Notes: generated by a model not told the origin, from the sequence alone. 64,000 bases of DNA from Halopseudomonas litoralis (GCF_900105005.1 NZ_LT629748.1:1178001-1242000), one strand, 5' to 3'. Positions 50,572 to 59,842 are shown, counted from the first letter of the stretch. Made by a program: numbers and translations.

Positions 50572-51405
50572 ATGCAGAAGTTTGCCCGGTTCACTGCCTC
50601 CTTCTCGGCCGAGAGCCGAACGGATGGTTGGGTGCTGATCCGCCATGAACAGTCTTTCGCCATGTACCAGGGCAACCTGCTGCATGATCCAGACATGGCG
50701 CGTTATCTGGGTGATGCAGAGTACCAACTGACCCTGGGGCTGCTTGATGATCAGCCATGCCGGCTGGTGCGGGTCAAGGAACAGCTCGATGTGCCGGGAC
50801 TGTCCTGGCATGATTTGCGGGCCCTGCTCGGTCAGGTGGATGACTCGACCTTCCGCCTGCTCGGTGTTGCCCAGCAGCTTGACATCTGGCATGACACCCA
50901 TCGCTTTTGCGGACATTGCGGGCAGCCGACCCATATCCGGCCTGATGAGCGGGCGATGGAATGCAGCAGCTGTGGCAATAGGCAATATCCCAAGCTGGCG
51001 CCATGCATCATCGTACTCATCACCCGTGGCGAGGAAGTGCTGCTGGCACGCTCAGCCAACTTCCGGTCAGGCTTCTTCAGCACCCTGGCGGGGTTCATCG
51101 AGCCCGGCGAATCTGCTGAAGAGGCTTTGCGCCGTGAGGTAATGGAAGAGGTCGGTGTAACAGTCGATCATATCGAATATCTCGGCAGCCAGAATTGGCC
51201 GTTCCCGAATTCGCTGATGCTGGGTTTTCATGCGAGTTATGTCGACGGTGATATCGTGCCGCAGCCTGGCGAAATTGAAGAGGCCCACTGGTGGCATGTC
51301 AATCAGTTGCCGCCCATCCCGCCCCAAGGAACTATCTCTCGCTGGTTGATCGATTGTTATCTGGCTCGACTGGCCGGCCAGCCGCAGCCCCCCGTTCCAG
51401 CTTGA
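50572..51405 (+). CDS. nudC: NudC, NADH pyrophosphatase / RNA deNADding Nudix hydrolase
   Basis: Splits NAD(H) and removes NAD caps from RNA 5' ends. It has 277 residues. Zinc ribbon Cys113, Cys116, Cys131 and Cys134; Nudix box about 174-196 (GFIEPGESAEEALRREVMEE is its core); and the NudC-specific SQNWPFPNSLM motif. ATG at 50572 is four bases after the fimL stop, so co-transcription is likely; a longer reading into fimL is rejected. Confidence 0.95.
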   Translation: MQKFARFTASFSAESRTDGWVLIRHEQSFAMYQGNLLHDPDMARYLGDAEYQLTLGLLDDQPCRLVRVKEQLDVPGLSWHDLRALLGQVDDSTFRLLGVAQQLDIWHDTHRFCGHCGQPTHIRPDERAMECSSCGNRQYPKLAPCIIVLITRGEEVLLARSANFRSGFFSTLAGFIEPGESAEEALRREVMEEVGVTVDHIEYLGSQNWPFPNSLMLGFHASYVDGDIVPQPGEIEEAHWWHVNQLPPIPPQGTISRWLIDCYLARLAGQPQPPVPA

Positions 51406-51435
51406 AATCAGGGAAGCGCTGAACAAGGAGTTCAC

Positions 51436-52083
51436 ATGCAATATGCTGGTCTGGCAGGGCTGGTAGGATGCCTCGCGTTGTTGTTGCTATATCTGACTTT
51501 ACGCTGCGGTTGGCGGCTTGATTGGTTGTATGGCTGGCTGAAGGGCTCACTGCTGTTGCTGCTTCTGCTGTGCTGCGCGATTGTAGCGGTGGCGGCCTGG
51601 GAACTGTATCAATTCCGCCCGATAGCCGATGGTGCTCGCATAGCTACCCTGGAGCTGCATGAGACCGCTCCGCAGCGCTATGAGGCGACGCTGAGCTCTG
51701 CCGCGGGTAGCCAGCATCTGCAGCTGGAGGGTGACCTCTGGGAACTGGAAGTTCAGGTGTTGCGTTGGCAGGGGTTTCCGCATGTCCTGGGGCTGCAGGA
51801 TGGTTATCGTCTGGACACCCTCAATGGTCGCTATCTGGCCCTGGAGCAGCAGCGCGAGACCGGCCTGTTGCTGGATCGTTCGCTGCACGCTACGCCGCGC
51901 TGGCGCGATGCCTGGCGGTGGTTGGATCGGCTGGATTTTGGCTGGCTCTATGCAGACGCCTTTGCCATACGCTTCATGCCGGCTGCTGAGGGAGCCGAGT
52001 TTGCCATTGAAATTGGCGCCACCGGCCTGTCGCCAGTGGCCACAAACCTGCAGGCGCTTGAGGTACTGAAAGGATTCGAGTGA
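51436..52083 (+). CDS. Hypothetical membrane-anchored protein downstream of nudC
   Basis: A 215-residue protein. Two hydrophobic helices (about 4-23 and 37-58) are followed by a roughly 150-residue soluble domain rich in Leu, Trp and charged residues, most likely periplasmic. I recognise a homologue at the same place in P. aeruginosa (after nudC) but no function. ATG at 51436 follows AAGGAG. Stops shortly before a convergent SDR gene. Confidence 0.75.
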   Translation: MQYAGLAGLVGCLALLLLYLTLRCGWRLDWLYGWLKGSLLLLLLLCCAIVAVAAWELYQFRPIADGARIATLELHETAPQRYEATLSSAAGSQHLQLEGDLWELEVQVLRWQGFPHVLGLQDGYRLDTLNGRYLALEQQRETGLLLDRSLHATPRWRDAWRWLDRLDFGWLYADAFAIRFMPAAEGAEFAIEIGATGLSPVATNLQALEVLKGFE

Positions 52084-52114
52084 CAATGCCGGCCGCGAGG
52101 CCGGCATGCGGGCA

Positions 52115-52882
52115 TCAGGACAGCATGCCGCCGTCCACATTGATGGCGGTGCCGGTGGTGTAGCTGGAAGCATCACTCACCAGATACAACACGGTACCGG
52201 CCATCTCGCTCGGGTCGGCCGGGCGAGCCAGAGGGATACGCTGCAGGGCGGGCTTGAGAATGCTGTCATTCTTGACCAGCGCCGAGGCGAATTTGGTGTC
52301 GGTCAGACCCGGCAGCAGCGCGTTGCAGCGGATACCGAACTGCGCACATTCCTTGGCGAACACCTTGGTCATATTGATGACCGCTGCCTTGGTGATCGAG
52401 TAGATCCCCTGCATCATGCCCGGCACCATGCCATTGACCGAAGCAACGTTGAGGATGGCGCCGCCGCCGTTCTCGCGCATCAGCTTGCCGGCTTCGACCG
52501 ACATGAAGAAATACCCGCGGATGTTCACATCGACGGTCTTCTGAAAGGCGTCCAGGTCGGTATCCAGCACATTGCCGAAATAGGGGTTGGTGGCCGCATT
52601 GTTGACCAGGATGTCCAGCTTGCCGAACTGGCTGCGAATGGACTCGATGGTGGCGTTGATCTGTTCCATCTCACCGATATGGCAGGCCATGGCCGTGGCC
52701 TTGCCGCCGGCGGCAACGATGGCATTTGCCACTTCCTGGCAGCCGTCGATCTTGCGGCTGCTGACGATGACATGAGCGCCCTGTTGAGCCAGCAGCTTGG
52801 CAATGGCCTCGCCGATACCACGACTGGCGCCGGTTACCAGCGCGATTTTACCGTCCAGATCGAACAGTTGAGTTTTCTGCAT
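52115..52882 (-). CDS. SDR-family oxidoreductase with intact tetrad
   Basis: A 255-residue classical short-chain dehydrogenase. Cofactor loop TGASRGIG near residue 18, NNAATNP, catalytic Ser in VASVNG, YSITK for Tyr-xxx-Lys and VDGGMLS at the end. Arg in the loop suggests NADP preference (inference). Substrate unknown; the sequence resembles DHRS4-like and 3-oxoacyl reductase-like members. ATG at 52882 with AAGGA upstream; the longer reading to 52909 is not needed. Confidence 0.88.
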   Translation of the reverse strand: MQKTQLFDLDGKIALVTGASRGIGEAIAKLLAQQGAHVIVSSRKIDGCQEVANAIVAAGGKATAMACHIGEMEQINATIESIRSQFGKLDILVNNAATNPYFGNVLDTDLDAFQKTVDVNIRGYFFMSVEAGKLMRENGGGAILNVASVNGMVPGMMQGIYSITKAAVINMTKVFAKECAQFGIRCNALLPGLTDTKFASALVKNDSILKPALQRIPLARPADPSEMAGTVLYLVSDASSYTTGTAINVDGGMLS

Positions 52883-53013
52883 GGGTCTTGTCCTTGTTGA
52901 AGTAAGCATGATCGTCGGTCAATCTAATGCAGCACGCTGGCTCTGCCAATATAAAGCGACGCTTATCAGAAAACGTGTTGTTGGCCGATTGGCTGTGTCA
53001 ATCAGCAGCGCAT

Positions 53014-53040
53014 AAAAAACCGGAGCCAGGCTCCGGTTTT
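53014..53040. terminator. Bidirectional terminator between SCP2 gene and SDR gene
   Basis: AAAACCGGAG and CTCCGGTTTT (53017-53040) pair around CCAGG. It has A's on one side and T's on the other, so it can work on both strands. On the minus strand it ends the SCP2 transcript. Confidence 0.85.
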
Positions 53041-53055
53041 CATACTGCTGCCCGA

Positions 53056-53370
53056 TCAGACCGGGAAGAGTTCGCCCAGCTTCAGCGCCAGCATCATGTC
53101 GCCTTCAGCGCGCAGCTTGCCGCCCATGAAGGCCTGCATGCCGTCGGTCTCACCGGAGATCACGCCGTTCAGCGTTTCGGAGTCCATGATCAGGGTAACG
53201 TTGGGATCTTCTGCGTCGCCCTTGCTGACTGCGCAGGTGCCATCTTTGATTACTGTGTAGAAGTTTTCGTCGTCTTCGATGTTGAACTGGAAAACCAGGT
53301 CCAGGCCGGCAGCTGCAGCCGGGTTGAACTTGCTTTCCATGTTATTGATGATGTCAGCAACGGTAGTCAT
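53056..53370 (-). CDS. SCP2 sterol-carrier-like protein
   Basis: A 104-residue single SCP2 domain. The family forms a hydrophobic pocket for lipids or acyl-CoA. DPNVTLIMDSETLNGVISGE and GKLRAEGDMMLALKL are typical conserved blocks. ATG at 53370 with a GGAAGAA-type site. Minus strand, alone between a terminator and the sohB promoter region. The ligand is unknown; neighbouring lipid-linked genes suggest acyl-CoA handling (weak inference). Confidence 0.9.
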   Translation of the reverse strand: MTTVADIINNMESKFNPAAAAGLDLVFQFNIEDDENFYTVIKDGTCAVSKGDAEDPNVTLIMDSETLNGVISGETDGMQAFMGGKLRAEGDMMLALKLGELFPV

Positions 53371-53585
53371 GGATTCTTCCTTATAGTGCTTTTACAGTAA
53401 GGCAACGGCGGAACCGTCGCGGTGGCATCAGTGGTGTAGCTCAATAGAGGGTATGGTGGGCCACCCAGCCTGTCAACAAGAATCATACGCTCGTTTGAAT
53501 CGTCTCTTGGTAGTCTTGTAATCCGAATACGATCATCCTGTATGCTTGATGCGGATCGGAACCCGAATCGAATGTGGAGAGGCTT

Positions 53586-54605
53586 GTGGATTGGCTTGCT
53601 GAGTATGGAATGTTTGCGGCAAAAGCGCTGACAGTGCTGTTGGCGTTGGTGTGTCTACTGTTGGTGATTGCCTCGCTCAAAGGGCGACAGCGCAAAGGTG
53701 AGGGCGCCCTGACGGTGACCCGATTGAATGACCAGCTGGCCCGCATGACCGAGCGGCTGGGTGAGGCCGTGCTGGACAAGCCTGCCCTCAAGGCGCTGCA
53801 GAAAACCCGCAAGCAGGAGAGGAAGGCGCGTGATAAAGGCACCGCCGAGCGGAACAAGGTCTTCGTGCTGAATTTTCACGGGGACATCAGGGCCAGCGCT
53901 CTGGAGAATCTGCGTCACGAAGTCACAGCGGTACTGGAATTGGCCACACCCCAGGATGAGGTAGTGGTAAAGCTGGAAAGCGGCGGCGGCATGGTGCATT
54001 CCTACGGGCTTGCTGCAGCGCAGCTTACCCGACTGCGCGAGGCGGGCGTGCCATTGACCGTATGCGTGGACAAGGTTGCCGCCAGCGGCGGCTACATGAT
54101 GGCCTGTGTCGCTGACCGGATCTTGGTAGCGCCTTTTGCCATGCTGGGGTCCATTGGTGTGGTTGCCCAGTTGCCCAATTTTCATCGCGTGCTGAAGAAT
54201 CATGACGTCGATTACGAAATGCTCACCGCCGGCGAGTACAAGCGCACCCTGACCATGTTCGGTGAGAATACCGACAAAGGCCGGGAAAAATTCCAGGAAG
54301 ATCTGGAAAATATTCATCGGTTGTTCAAGCAGTTTGTCGAGCGCTATCGACCTTCACTGAATGTCGACGCGGTTGCCACCGGCGAGGTCTGGTTTGGAGT
54401 CGAGACGCTGGAGCGGGCATTGGCGGATGAAGTGAACACCAGCGATGACTATATCAATCGGCGCATTCGTCAGGCTGATGTCTTCGAAGTGCACTTTGCC
54501 CGTCCCAAGCGGCTGCAGGATCGCCTGTCATCCAGCATGTCGGCAGCGCTGGATCGCGTGCTGCTGACCTGGGCGTCACGTTTTTACAATCAGCGTTTCT
54601 GGTAG
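53586..54605 (+). CDS. sohB: SohB inner-membrane S49 peptidase
   Basis: Signal-peptide-peptidase-like serine protease. It has 339 residues. An N-terminal membrane helix (about 8-32), an N-terminal S49 extension, Ser167 in AASGGYMMA as nucleophile and Lys219 in AGEYKRTLTMFG as general base. GTG at 53586 is chosen because GGAGAGG (53577-53583) lies directly ahead; an ATG at 53574 would put that site inside the coding part. Confidence 0.93.
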   Translation: MDWLAEYGMFAAKALTVLLALVCLLLVIASLKGRQRKGEGALTVTRLNDQLARMTERLGEAVLDKPALKALQKTRKQERKARDKGTAERNKVFVLNFHGDIRASALENLRHEVTAVLELATPQDEVVVKLESGGGMVHSYGLAAAQLTRLREAGVPLTVCVDKVAASGGYMMACVADRILVAPFAMLGSIGVVAQLPNFHRVLKNHDVDYEMLTAGEYKRTLTMFGENTDKGREKFQEDLENIHRLFKQFVERYRPSLNVDAVATGEVWFGVETLERALADEVNTSDDYINRRIRQADVFEVHFARPKRLQDRLSSSMSAALDRVLLTWASRFYNQRFW

Positions 54606-54614
54606 GAGTCGGTC

Positions 54615-55601
54615 ATGTCCCAGTTCAAGGCGTTACTGGTCAACGAAGAACAAGGGGAATTCATTCCCCGCGTGGTTACCCGGCATATAGACGAATTGCC
54701 CGCCGGTGAAGTACTTATTCGTGTGCAATGGTCGTCACTCAACTACAAGGATGCGATGTCCGCCAGCGGCAACCGCGGCATTACCCGCAATTTCCCACAT
54801 ACGCCGGGCATTGATGCGGCCGGCGTAGTCGAGGCCAGCTCGGTGGCGGAATTGGCGGTCGGTGATGAGGTGATCGTTACCGGGTACGACCTGGGCATGA
54901 ACACATCCGGCGGTTTCGGCCAGTACATCCGAGTGCCTGCCGCCTGGGTGCTGAAGCGTCCCGCTGGGCTGAGCCTGCGTGACAGCATGGTGCTGGGTAC
55001 TGCCGGGCTGACTGCCGCGCTGTGCATCGACAAACTGGAACGGGCCGGTCTGGTGCCCGGCGCCGGACCGGTGCTGGTCACCGGAGCGACCGGTGGGGTC
55101 GGCAGCATCGCGGTGGCTATGCTGGCGCAGCTGGGGCATGAAGTGGTCGCGGTGACCGGCAAGGCCGATAAGGTGGAGCTACTGCAGCGACTTGGGGCGA
55201 CCCGAGTGCTCAGTCGGGCCGAACTGCAAGCGGGCACCAATAAGGTACTGCTGACAGAGCAGTGGGCCGGCGCGGTAGATACCGTTGGTGGCGACATCCT
55301 GTTCAATGTGGTCAAGTCATTGCGTTACGACGCCAGTGTCGCCTGCTGCGGCCTGACTGCGGGTGGCCAGTTCCAGGCCAGCGTATTCCCCTTCATTTTG
55401 CGCAACGTCAATCTGCTGGGCGTCGACTCGGTGGAACAGCCACTGGTGGTCAAGGCCTCCATGTGGGATCGGCTGTCGCTGCAATGGAAAACCGACCTCA
55501 GCCAGCTGGAGCAGGAAATCACCCTGGAACAACTGCCAGAGTATATCGACACCATCCTCGCCAGTGGCATGGTCGGCCGCGCAGTGGTCAAGCTGGGGTA
55601 G
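54615..55601 (+). CDS. YhdH/AcuI-type quinone oxidoreductase (acryloyl-CoA reductase-like)
   Basis: A 328-residue zinc-free medium-chain dehydrogenase. The YhdH/YhfP signature is seen in SSLNYKDAMSASGNRGITRNFPH and the NADPH loop VTGATGGVGSIAVAML. AcuI members reduce acryloyl-CoA to propionyl-CoA, which would feed the prp operon 42 kb away, but the substrate cannot be decided from sequence. ATG at 54615, nine bases after sohB; followed six bases later by alkB. Confidence 0.87.
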   Translation: MSQFKALLVNEEQGEFIPRVVTRHIDELPAGEVLIRVQWSSLNYKDAMSASGNRGITRNFPHTPGIDAAGVVEASSVAELAVGDEVIVTGYDLGMNTSGGFGQYIRVPAAWVLKRPAGLSLRDSMVLGTAGLTAALCIDKLERAGLVPGAGPVLVTGATGGVGSIAVAMLAQLGHEVVAVTGKADKVELLQRLGATRVLSRAELQAGTNKVLLTEQWAGAVDTVGGDILFNVVKSLRYDASVACCGLTAGGQFQASVFPFILRNVNLLGVDSVEQPLVVKASMWDRLSLQWKTDLSQLEQEITLEQLPEYIDTILASGMVGRAVVKLG

Positions 55602-55607
55602 GGCGGT

Positions 55608-56258
55608 ATGAGCACCCTGGATCTGTTCCATGAGGATCAACCAGGCCAGCGGGTAGCGATGGGCGCCCAAGCGTTCATCCTGCCCGGCTTCGCCAATCCT
55701 TGGCTCAATCAGCTACTCCCGGCACTGCAGGCCATCCAACAGCAGGCTCCCTTCCGCCAGATGATCACCAAAGGCGGCCGCCGCATGTCAGTACAGACCA
55801 CCGCCTGCGGTGAACTCGGCTGGGTCTCCAGTGACCACGGCTACCGTTACTGCCCTATCGATCCGACCAGCGGACAAGCCTGGCCAGTCATACCCAGCTG
55901 TCTACTTGAACTCGCCCAGCGCGCCGCCGCAGAAGCCGGTTTCAACCACTTCCATCCCGACACCTGCCTGATCAACCGCTACCTCCCCGGAGCCCGCATG
56001 GGCCTGCACCAGGACAAGGATGAAAAAGGTTTCAAGGCACCCATCGTCTCGGTATCTCTGGGCATGTCCGCCACGTTCCTGTTCGGCGGCTTCAAACGCT
56101 CCGACCGACCAGCCAGAACAATACTGAACCACGGCGATGTAGTGGTGTGGGGCGGGGTAGACCGGATGCGTTTTCATGGCGTAATGCCGGTGGGCGATAT
56201 GCCGCATCCAGAGCTGGGTAGTCAGCGGATCAATCTGACGCTGAGAAAGGCAGGGTAG
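55608..56258 (+). CDS. alkB: AlkB, oxidative DNA demethylase
   Basis: Fe(II)/2-oxoglutarate dioxygenase that repairs 1-methyladenine and 3-methylcytosine. It has 216 residues. Iron ligands His134, Asp136 (GLHQDKDE) and His190 (RFHGVMP); 2-oxoglutarate is held by Arg207 and Arg213 (SQRINLTLR). NRYLPGARM is the substrate-side motif. Complete, in a run with sohB and the oxidoreductase. It is the last core gene before the accessory region. No Ada-type regulator is beside it. Confidence 0.94.
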   Translation: MSTLDLFHEDQPGQRVAMGAQAFILPGFANPWLNQLLPALQAIQQQAPFRQMITKGGRRMSVQTTACGELGWVSSDHGYRYCPIDPTSGQAWPVIPSCLLELAQRAAAEAGFNHFHPDTCLINRYLPGARMGLHQDKDEKGFKAPIVSVSLGMSATFLFGGFKRSDRPARTILNHGDVVVWGGVDRMRFHGVMPVGDMPHPELGSQRINLTLRKAG

Positions 56259-56455
56259 AGGTGGCAAGACGCCATTGCTTGAGGTATGTTCTGACACGGG
56301 CATTGGAATGCAGATCTCTCTTCCTCAGGTGGACATGGATAGCCGTCATTTCCCAGCCAACTCGGCCGCAACAGTATTCTCCAGCCGAGCGCGGTAGCCA
56401 TTCTGAAAAGCGAACCAGAGCGCTGAGACCGCAGATGTAATGAATTCACAAAAAG

Positions 56456-57430
56456 AAGACGTCAAGCGAATACAGGATGGCGGAGGTGGGTGGTCGCCAG
56501 CTGCAGTGCAACACCTGCTTGCATGGGGAGGTGCAATATTTCAGTTGTCGCGATCGGCACTGCCCGCAATGCCAGTGGCGCGTGATTCAGCAATGGGCCG
56601 AGCGGCAACGCGCAGACATTCTGGCCGTGCCCTATCACCATGTGGTGTTTACCCTGCCGCATCAGCTCAATGGCTGGGTGCAACTGCATCCGGAGTTGAT
56701 CTGTCGACTGCTGTTCCAGGCCGTGTGGGGCACGCTGGATCGGTTTGGACGCGACCCCAAACGCCTGAATGGTCAACTGGGCATGACGGCTGTACTGCAC
56801 ACCTGGGGGCAGACTCTTGGTCAGCATGTGCATCTGCACTGCCTGGTACCAGCGGGTGCGCTCGGTGACGACGGCCACTGGCACGCCGCACGCAGTAACT
56901 ACCTGTTCCCGGTGCGGGCGCTGTCCAGGCGTTACCGCGGCCTGATGGTCAGCGCCAGGCGCCAGGCGCCAGGCGGCAAGTCAGCATCAGCTGTCGCGTG
57001 TAACGCAGGCAGGCGAGGTGGATAGATTATTGAACAGCCTGATGGCTACTGAATGGGTCGTGTACAGCAAGCACTGCCTGCAGCACACCAGCAGCGTGGT
57101 CGATTATCTGGCGCGCTACACACGCCGGATCGCCATCAGCAATGCACGCGTGCGGCAGGTAGACGAGCAGGGTGTGACCTTCAGTTACAAGGACTACCGC
57201 CAGAGTGCGCGCTCCAGAGAGATGACCCTGAGCGGCGACGAGCTCGACTTGGACAGCTGAGGTCTGCACTGCTGCTCGGTGATATTGCGCACAAGGAAAA
57301 GACGGATGCGGGCACACCCAGCCCGCATAGCGGTCTTGTGTGTAACGCATGCAAGCGCCCGCACCTGTATTGCGTTGGGACAGTGGCGCCGGAGCGGGGG
57401 CAAGACACAGGCCACTTGCGACGACGTTGA
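56456..57430 (+). pseudogene. Decayed IS91-family transposase
   Basis: Remnant of a rolling-circle (HUH) transposase. Frame 1 (to about 56972) has the zinc-binding CNTC...CRDRHCPQCQ and the HUH motif GQHVHLHCLVP. Frame 2 (from about 56973) continues with EVDRLLNSLMATEWVVYSKH and SFSYKDYR-like VTFSYKDYRQSA. Frame 3 (from about 57246) gives GQLRSALLLGD and CKRPHLYC to a TGA at 57430. The N-terminal part before about residue 50 is missing, and a stretch of roughly 30 residues is missing between frames 2 and 3. The first shift coincides with a 7-bp tandem repeat. No element ends were found. Confidence 0.85.
56952..56979 (+). repeat. 7-bp tandem repeat causing the IS91 frameshift
   Basis: GCGCCAG occurs three times in a row (56952-56972), followed by the variant GCGGCAA. 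Taking away one copy (7 bp) joins frames 1 and 2 into a continuous reading MVSARRQAASQHQLSRVTQ, so the third copy looks like a slippage duplication. Confidence 0.8.
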
Positions 57431-57748
57431 ATGCCTTGCCGGTTGGGGGAGACTGCCTGGCAGAGCAAGGCACGGCCGTACTGGCCATAAGGTGGCAATC
57501 GTAAGCAAATCGCGCTAATTTTACGTTATCAAGGAACCCGAGAGCATCGACATGGATATACACAACCGGTCAATCCGGCTTTTTCAAGCGCCACGTGGCC
57601 GCTGTCCAGCTGTCGCGACCTCACCTTCTCAATACAAAACCCTATAGATGCTGCGTGATCGCCGTTGCGGCTCAGTCCAACAGACATTTGATCGGCATGC
57701 TGTGCACACCGTTCAAATGCTTAGATGTTATATTTCAATAGGAAATAC
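57431..57748 (+). other. Non-coding gap between IS91 remnant and fic fragment
   Basis: About 320 bases with no protein-like frame, becoming AT-rich toward 57720. No antitoxin-like ORF precedes the toxin fragment. It probably holds the decayed IS91 right flank and the old fic upstream region. Confidence 0.5.
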
Positions 57749-57981
57749 ATGGATATCAATCAAGTAAAATTCATACACGACTATCTCGTCGATTACTTTG
57801 ATAATTCTGATGACCCCGTATCACCTCCGGGTGTTAAAGATGAAGACTTATTGAACTCATCAGTTTCGCGACCATTCATGAGTGTCGGCGGTCAAGATGC
57901 ATACCCTGGAATCTTTTACAAAGCAGCAGCATTATTCCATTCAATTATCAATAATCATTGCTTTTACAATGGAAACAAGCG
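57749..57981 (+). pseudogene. Fic/Doc toxin gene, fragment 1 (N-terminal part)
   Basis: MDINQVKFIHDYLV opens a Fic-domain protein (death-on-curing type). It runs through FYKAAALFHSIINNH to the active-site motif HCFYNGNKR, Doc-like with Asn before the Gly, then is cut by an insertion element. A following TAG in the element ends the frame. Lower GC than the neighbours. Together with fragments at 59636 and 62222 it was once one gene. Confidence 0.88.
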
Positions 57982-58009
57982 GTAGTTGTCAACAATGATG
58001 TCCGGTAAC

Positions 58010-59077
58010 TCATGCGGCACGTCTTTCCTTTTCTAATAACTCCTCATGCAGATTGTCCGGGTTAAGCCAGACACTATCGATAGGTGTCCAGTTGCGTGTC
58101 GGGCGAGTTCTCCAGCGAGCCGGATTGGCCTGTTTCGCGGCTTCATAGACAGCAGTACGGCTGACCAGGATATCCCGGTCAAGGCCGACATGACGCTGCT
58201 CCGGCGTAACGAAGCGGATACCACTATGACGGTGCTCGGTGTTATACCAGCTCACGAAGCGCTGCACCCAGACACGGGCCTGGTCGATGTCCGCGAAGCG
58301 CTTAGCAGGATAGGCTGGACTGTATTTCAAGGTCTTGAACATCGCTTCAGAATACGGATTGTCATTGCTCACCGATGGACGGCTGAACGAGGGCACCACA
58401 CCCAGTTTTTGCAGTGTTGCCAGCATGGTGGCCCCTTTCATCGGGCTGCCATTGTCCGAATGCAGCACCAGCTGATCGCGGCGTATGCCATGACGTAGGC
58501 AGGCCTTGCTGATCAGAGTCGAGGCATGTGCTGAAGCCTCATTGTGGTGGATCTCCCAACCTACGATCATACGGCTGAAGATATCCATCACCAGATACAG
58601 ACGGTAGAACTCTCCCTTCACAGCGGTCGGCAGGAACGTGATATCCCATGACCAAAGCTGGTTCGGTGCCGTAGCCACCCAGGCTTGCGGCTTTTCCAGG
58701 GTGCGTGGTGCGGCAGTCCGTCCACGGCGATGCGCCTGTTCATGCTCTCGCAGAACCCGGTAGAAGCTGGACTCACTGGCAATGTAGATGCCGTGGTCAG
58801 CCAACCGAGGAACAATCTGGCTGGGAGGCAAGCTCTGATGTTCCGCGCTATTACACACAGCGAGAATCTGCTCCTTCTCCTGTGCGGTCAGGGCATGGGC
58901 GCTGCCCTTTCGGACAGCTCCTTTGCGCTGATCTAGCAGTGTCTCGCTGCGTTGCCAGCGGCGCAGCGTACGATCGGTCAGGCCGAGCACCCCACAGGCC
59001 AAGTGCTTGCGTGCACCTGCTTCTACCGCTTCGTCAATCAAGGCAATGGCCATCTGTTTCATCGGCTCGGAGATCAA
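58010..59077 (-). CDS. IS element A transposase OrfB (DDE integrase)
   Basis: A 355-residue rve-type integrase. Catalytic acids in WDITFLP, LHSDNGSPMKG and YSEAMFKTLKY, an IS3-like DD(35)E. It lies in the -1 frame relative to OrfA, so it is likely made mainly as a fusion through the A7 slippery run (complement of 59110-59116). An own start at TTG 59077 overlapping the OrfA stop is also possible. It appears intact. Confidence 0.9.
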   Translation of the reverse strand: MISEPMKQMAIALIDEAVEAGARKHLACGVLGLTDRTLRRWQRSETLLDQRKGAVRKGSAHALTAQEKEQILAVCNSAEHQSLPPSQIVPRLADHGIYIASESSFYRVLREHEQAHRRGRTAAPRTLEKPQAWVATAPNQLWSWDITFLPTAVKGEFYRLYLVMDIFSRMIVGWEIHHNEASAHASTLISKACLRHGIRRDQLVLHSDNGSPMKGATMLATLQKLGVVPSFSRPSVSNDNPYSEAMFKTLKYSPAYPAKRFADIDQARVWVQRFVSWYNTEHRHSGIRFVTPEQRHVGLDRDILVSRTAVYEAAKQANPARWRTRPTRNWTPIDSVWLNPDNLHEELLEKERRAA

Positions 59078-59562
59078 TCGTCCTCGCTGGTGCCCCAGAT
59101 GGCCTGGGCTTTTTTTGACAGGGTCAGCAAGGCAGCCACCTCCGCCAGGGCACGCTCCTTGCGCAGCAGTTCTTTTTCAAGCTTACGGCTCTTCTTGCGC
59201 TCTGCTGTCAGCTGCGCCTTGTCAGCCGGATGGCCGCCAGCATCCATACCCTCGAAGGCCTCCTTCCAGGCCTCCAGCTGCTCTGGGTACAGACCATGCT
59301 CACGACAATAGGTCGAGCGTTCGGCCTCATTCATGGAGGCGGTCTGGATGACCGCTGCCAGCTTGGCACGGGCATCCCAACGATCCGGGCTGGACGGTTT
59401 GGCTGGCACAACAAATCCTCTGGTCTGAAACTGCTTTTTCCAAGCATACAGCGTTGGCTCCGAAACACCGATCTCTCGGCTCAGATGGGCAACACTCTGA
59501 TTATAGGGCGGCATCATCTTTCTGACGGTCTGCTCTTTGAATTCCGGGTTGTAACTGGGCAC
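59074..59562 (-). CDS. IS element A OrfA (helix-turn-helix)
   Basis: A 162-residue protein if started at GTG 59562 (MPSYNPEFKEQTVRKM). The helix-turn-helix is SREIGVSEPTLYAWKKQFQ, followed by a charged coiled region (ERKKSRKLEKELLRKERAL), a leucine-zipper-like part used for multimerisation in IS3 elements. A TTG start at 59586 would add eight residues. The frame ends just after the slippery A-run that leads into OrfB. Confidence 0.85.
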   Translation of the reverse strand: MPSYNPEFKEQTVRKMMPPYNQSVAHLSREIGVSEPTLYAWKKQFQTRGFVVPAKPSSPDRWDARAKLAAVIQTASMNEAERSTYCREHGLYPEQLEAWKEAFEGMDAGGHPADKAQLTAERKKSRKLEKELLRKERALAEVAALLTLSKKAQAIWGTSEDD

Positions 59563-59635
59563 TGAATAAATCCGTCCGCCCCTCAAGTATCAATGGTAAA
59601 CGAGCGGACATCTATTGTGACTGAGGGGGCAAGCG

Positions 59636-59842
59636 CTGTGCCCTTTTGAGCGCTATCGTTTATTTGGGAGATAAAGGGTGGTGGATCACTATCCCCAATG
59701 ACGACGAATTATTTGAGTTTACTAGGCAAGCTGCTGCGCATGAGTTGACTGAAAAGCGTAGCGACGAGATAGCATATATTTCGGATTATTTTAAGCAAAA
59801 TACTCGTAAAAGACAGGCGGGCGAGCACCAATTGACGCTTAG
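59636..59842 (+). pseudogene. Fic/Doc toxin gene, fragment 2 (middle part)
   Basis: Continues fragment 1 in the frame restored by removing IS A: LLSAIVYLGDKGWWITIPNDDELFEFTRQAAAH-type sequence, which is the part of Fic/Doc folds after the active-site helix. It ends at TTAG (59839-59842), where the IS5-family element begins, after GEHQLTL. Confidence 0.88.

Larger units (their letters stand above)
57982..59630 (-). mobile_element. IS3-family insertion sequence A, inserted in the fic gene
   Basis: About 1.65 kb with two transposase frames on the minus strand. The ends carry an imperfect inverted repeat: the left contains GTCAACAATGATGTCCG and the right, reversed, contains GTCACAATAGATGTCCG. 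AAGCG is present on both sides (57977-57981 and 59631-59635) and is the likely target duplication. Removing the element plus one copy restores the fic reading frame (N-G-N-K-R-C-A-L-L). Exact end bases are uncertain by a few positions. Confidence 0.85.

Noticed and set aside
57551..57646. Short ORF of 31 codons before the fic fragment as a possible antitoxin
   Set aside because: Composition is not antitoxin-like, there is no ribosome site, and about 100 bases separate it from fic.
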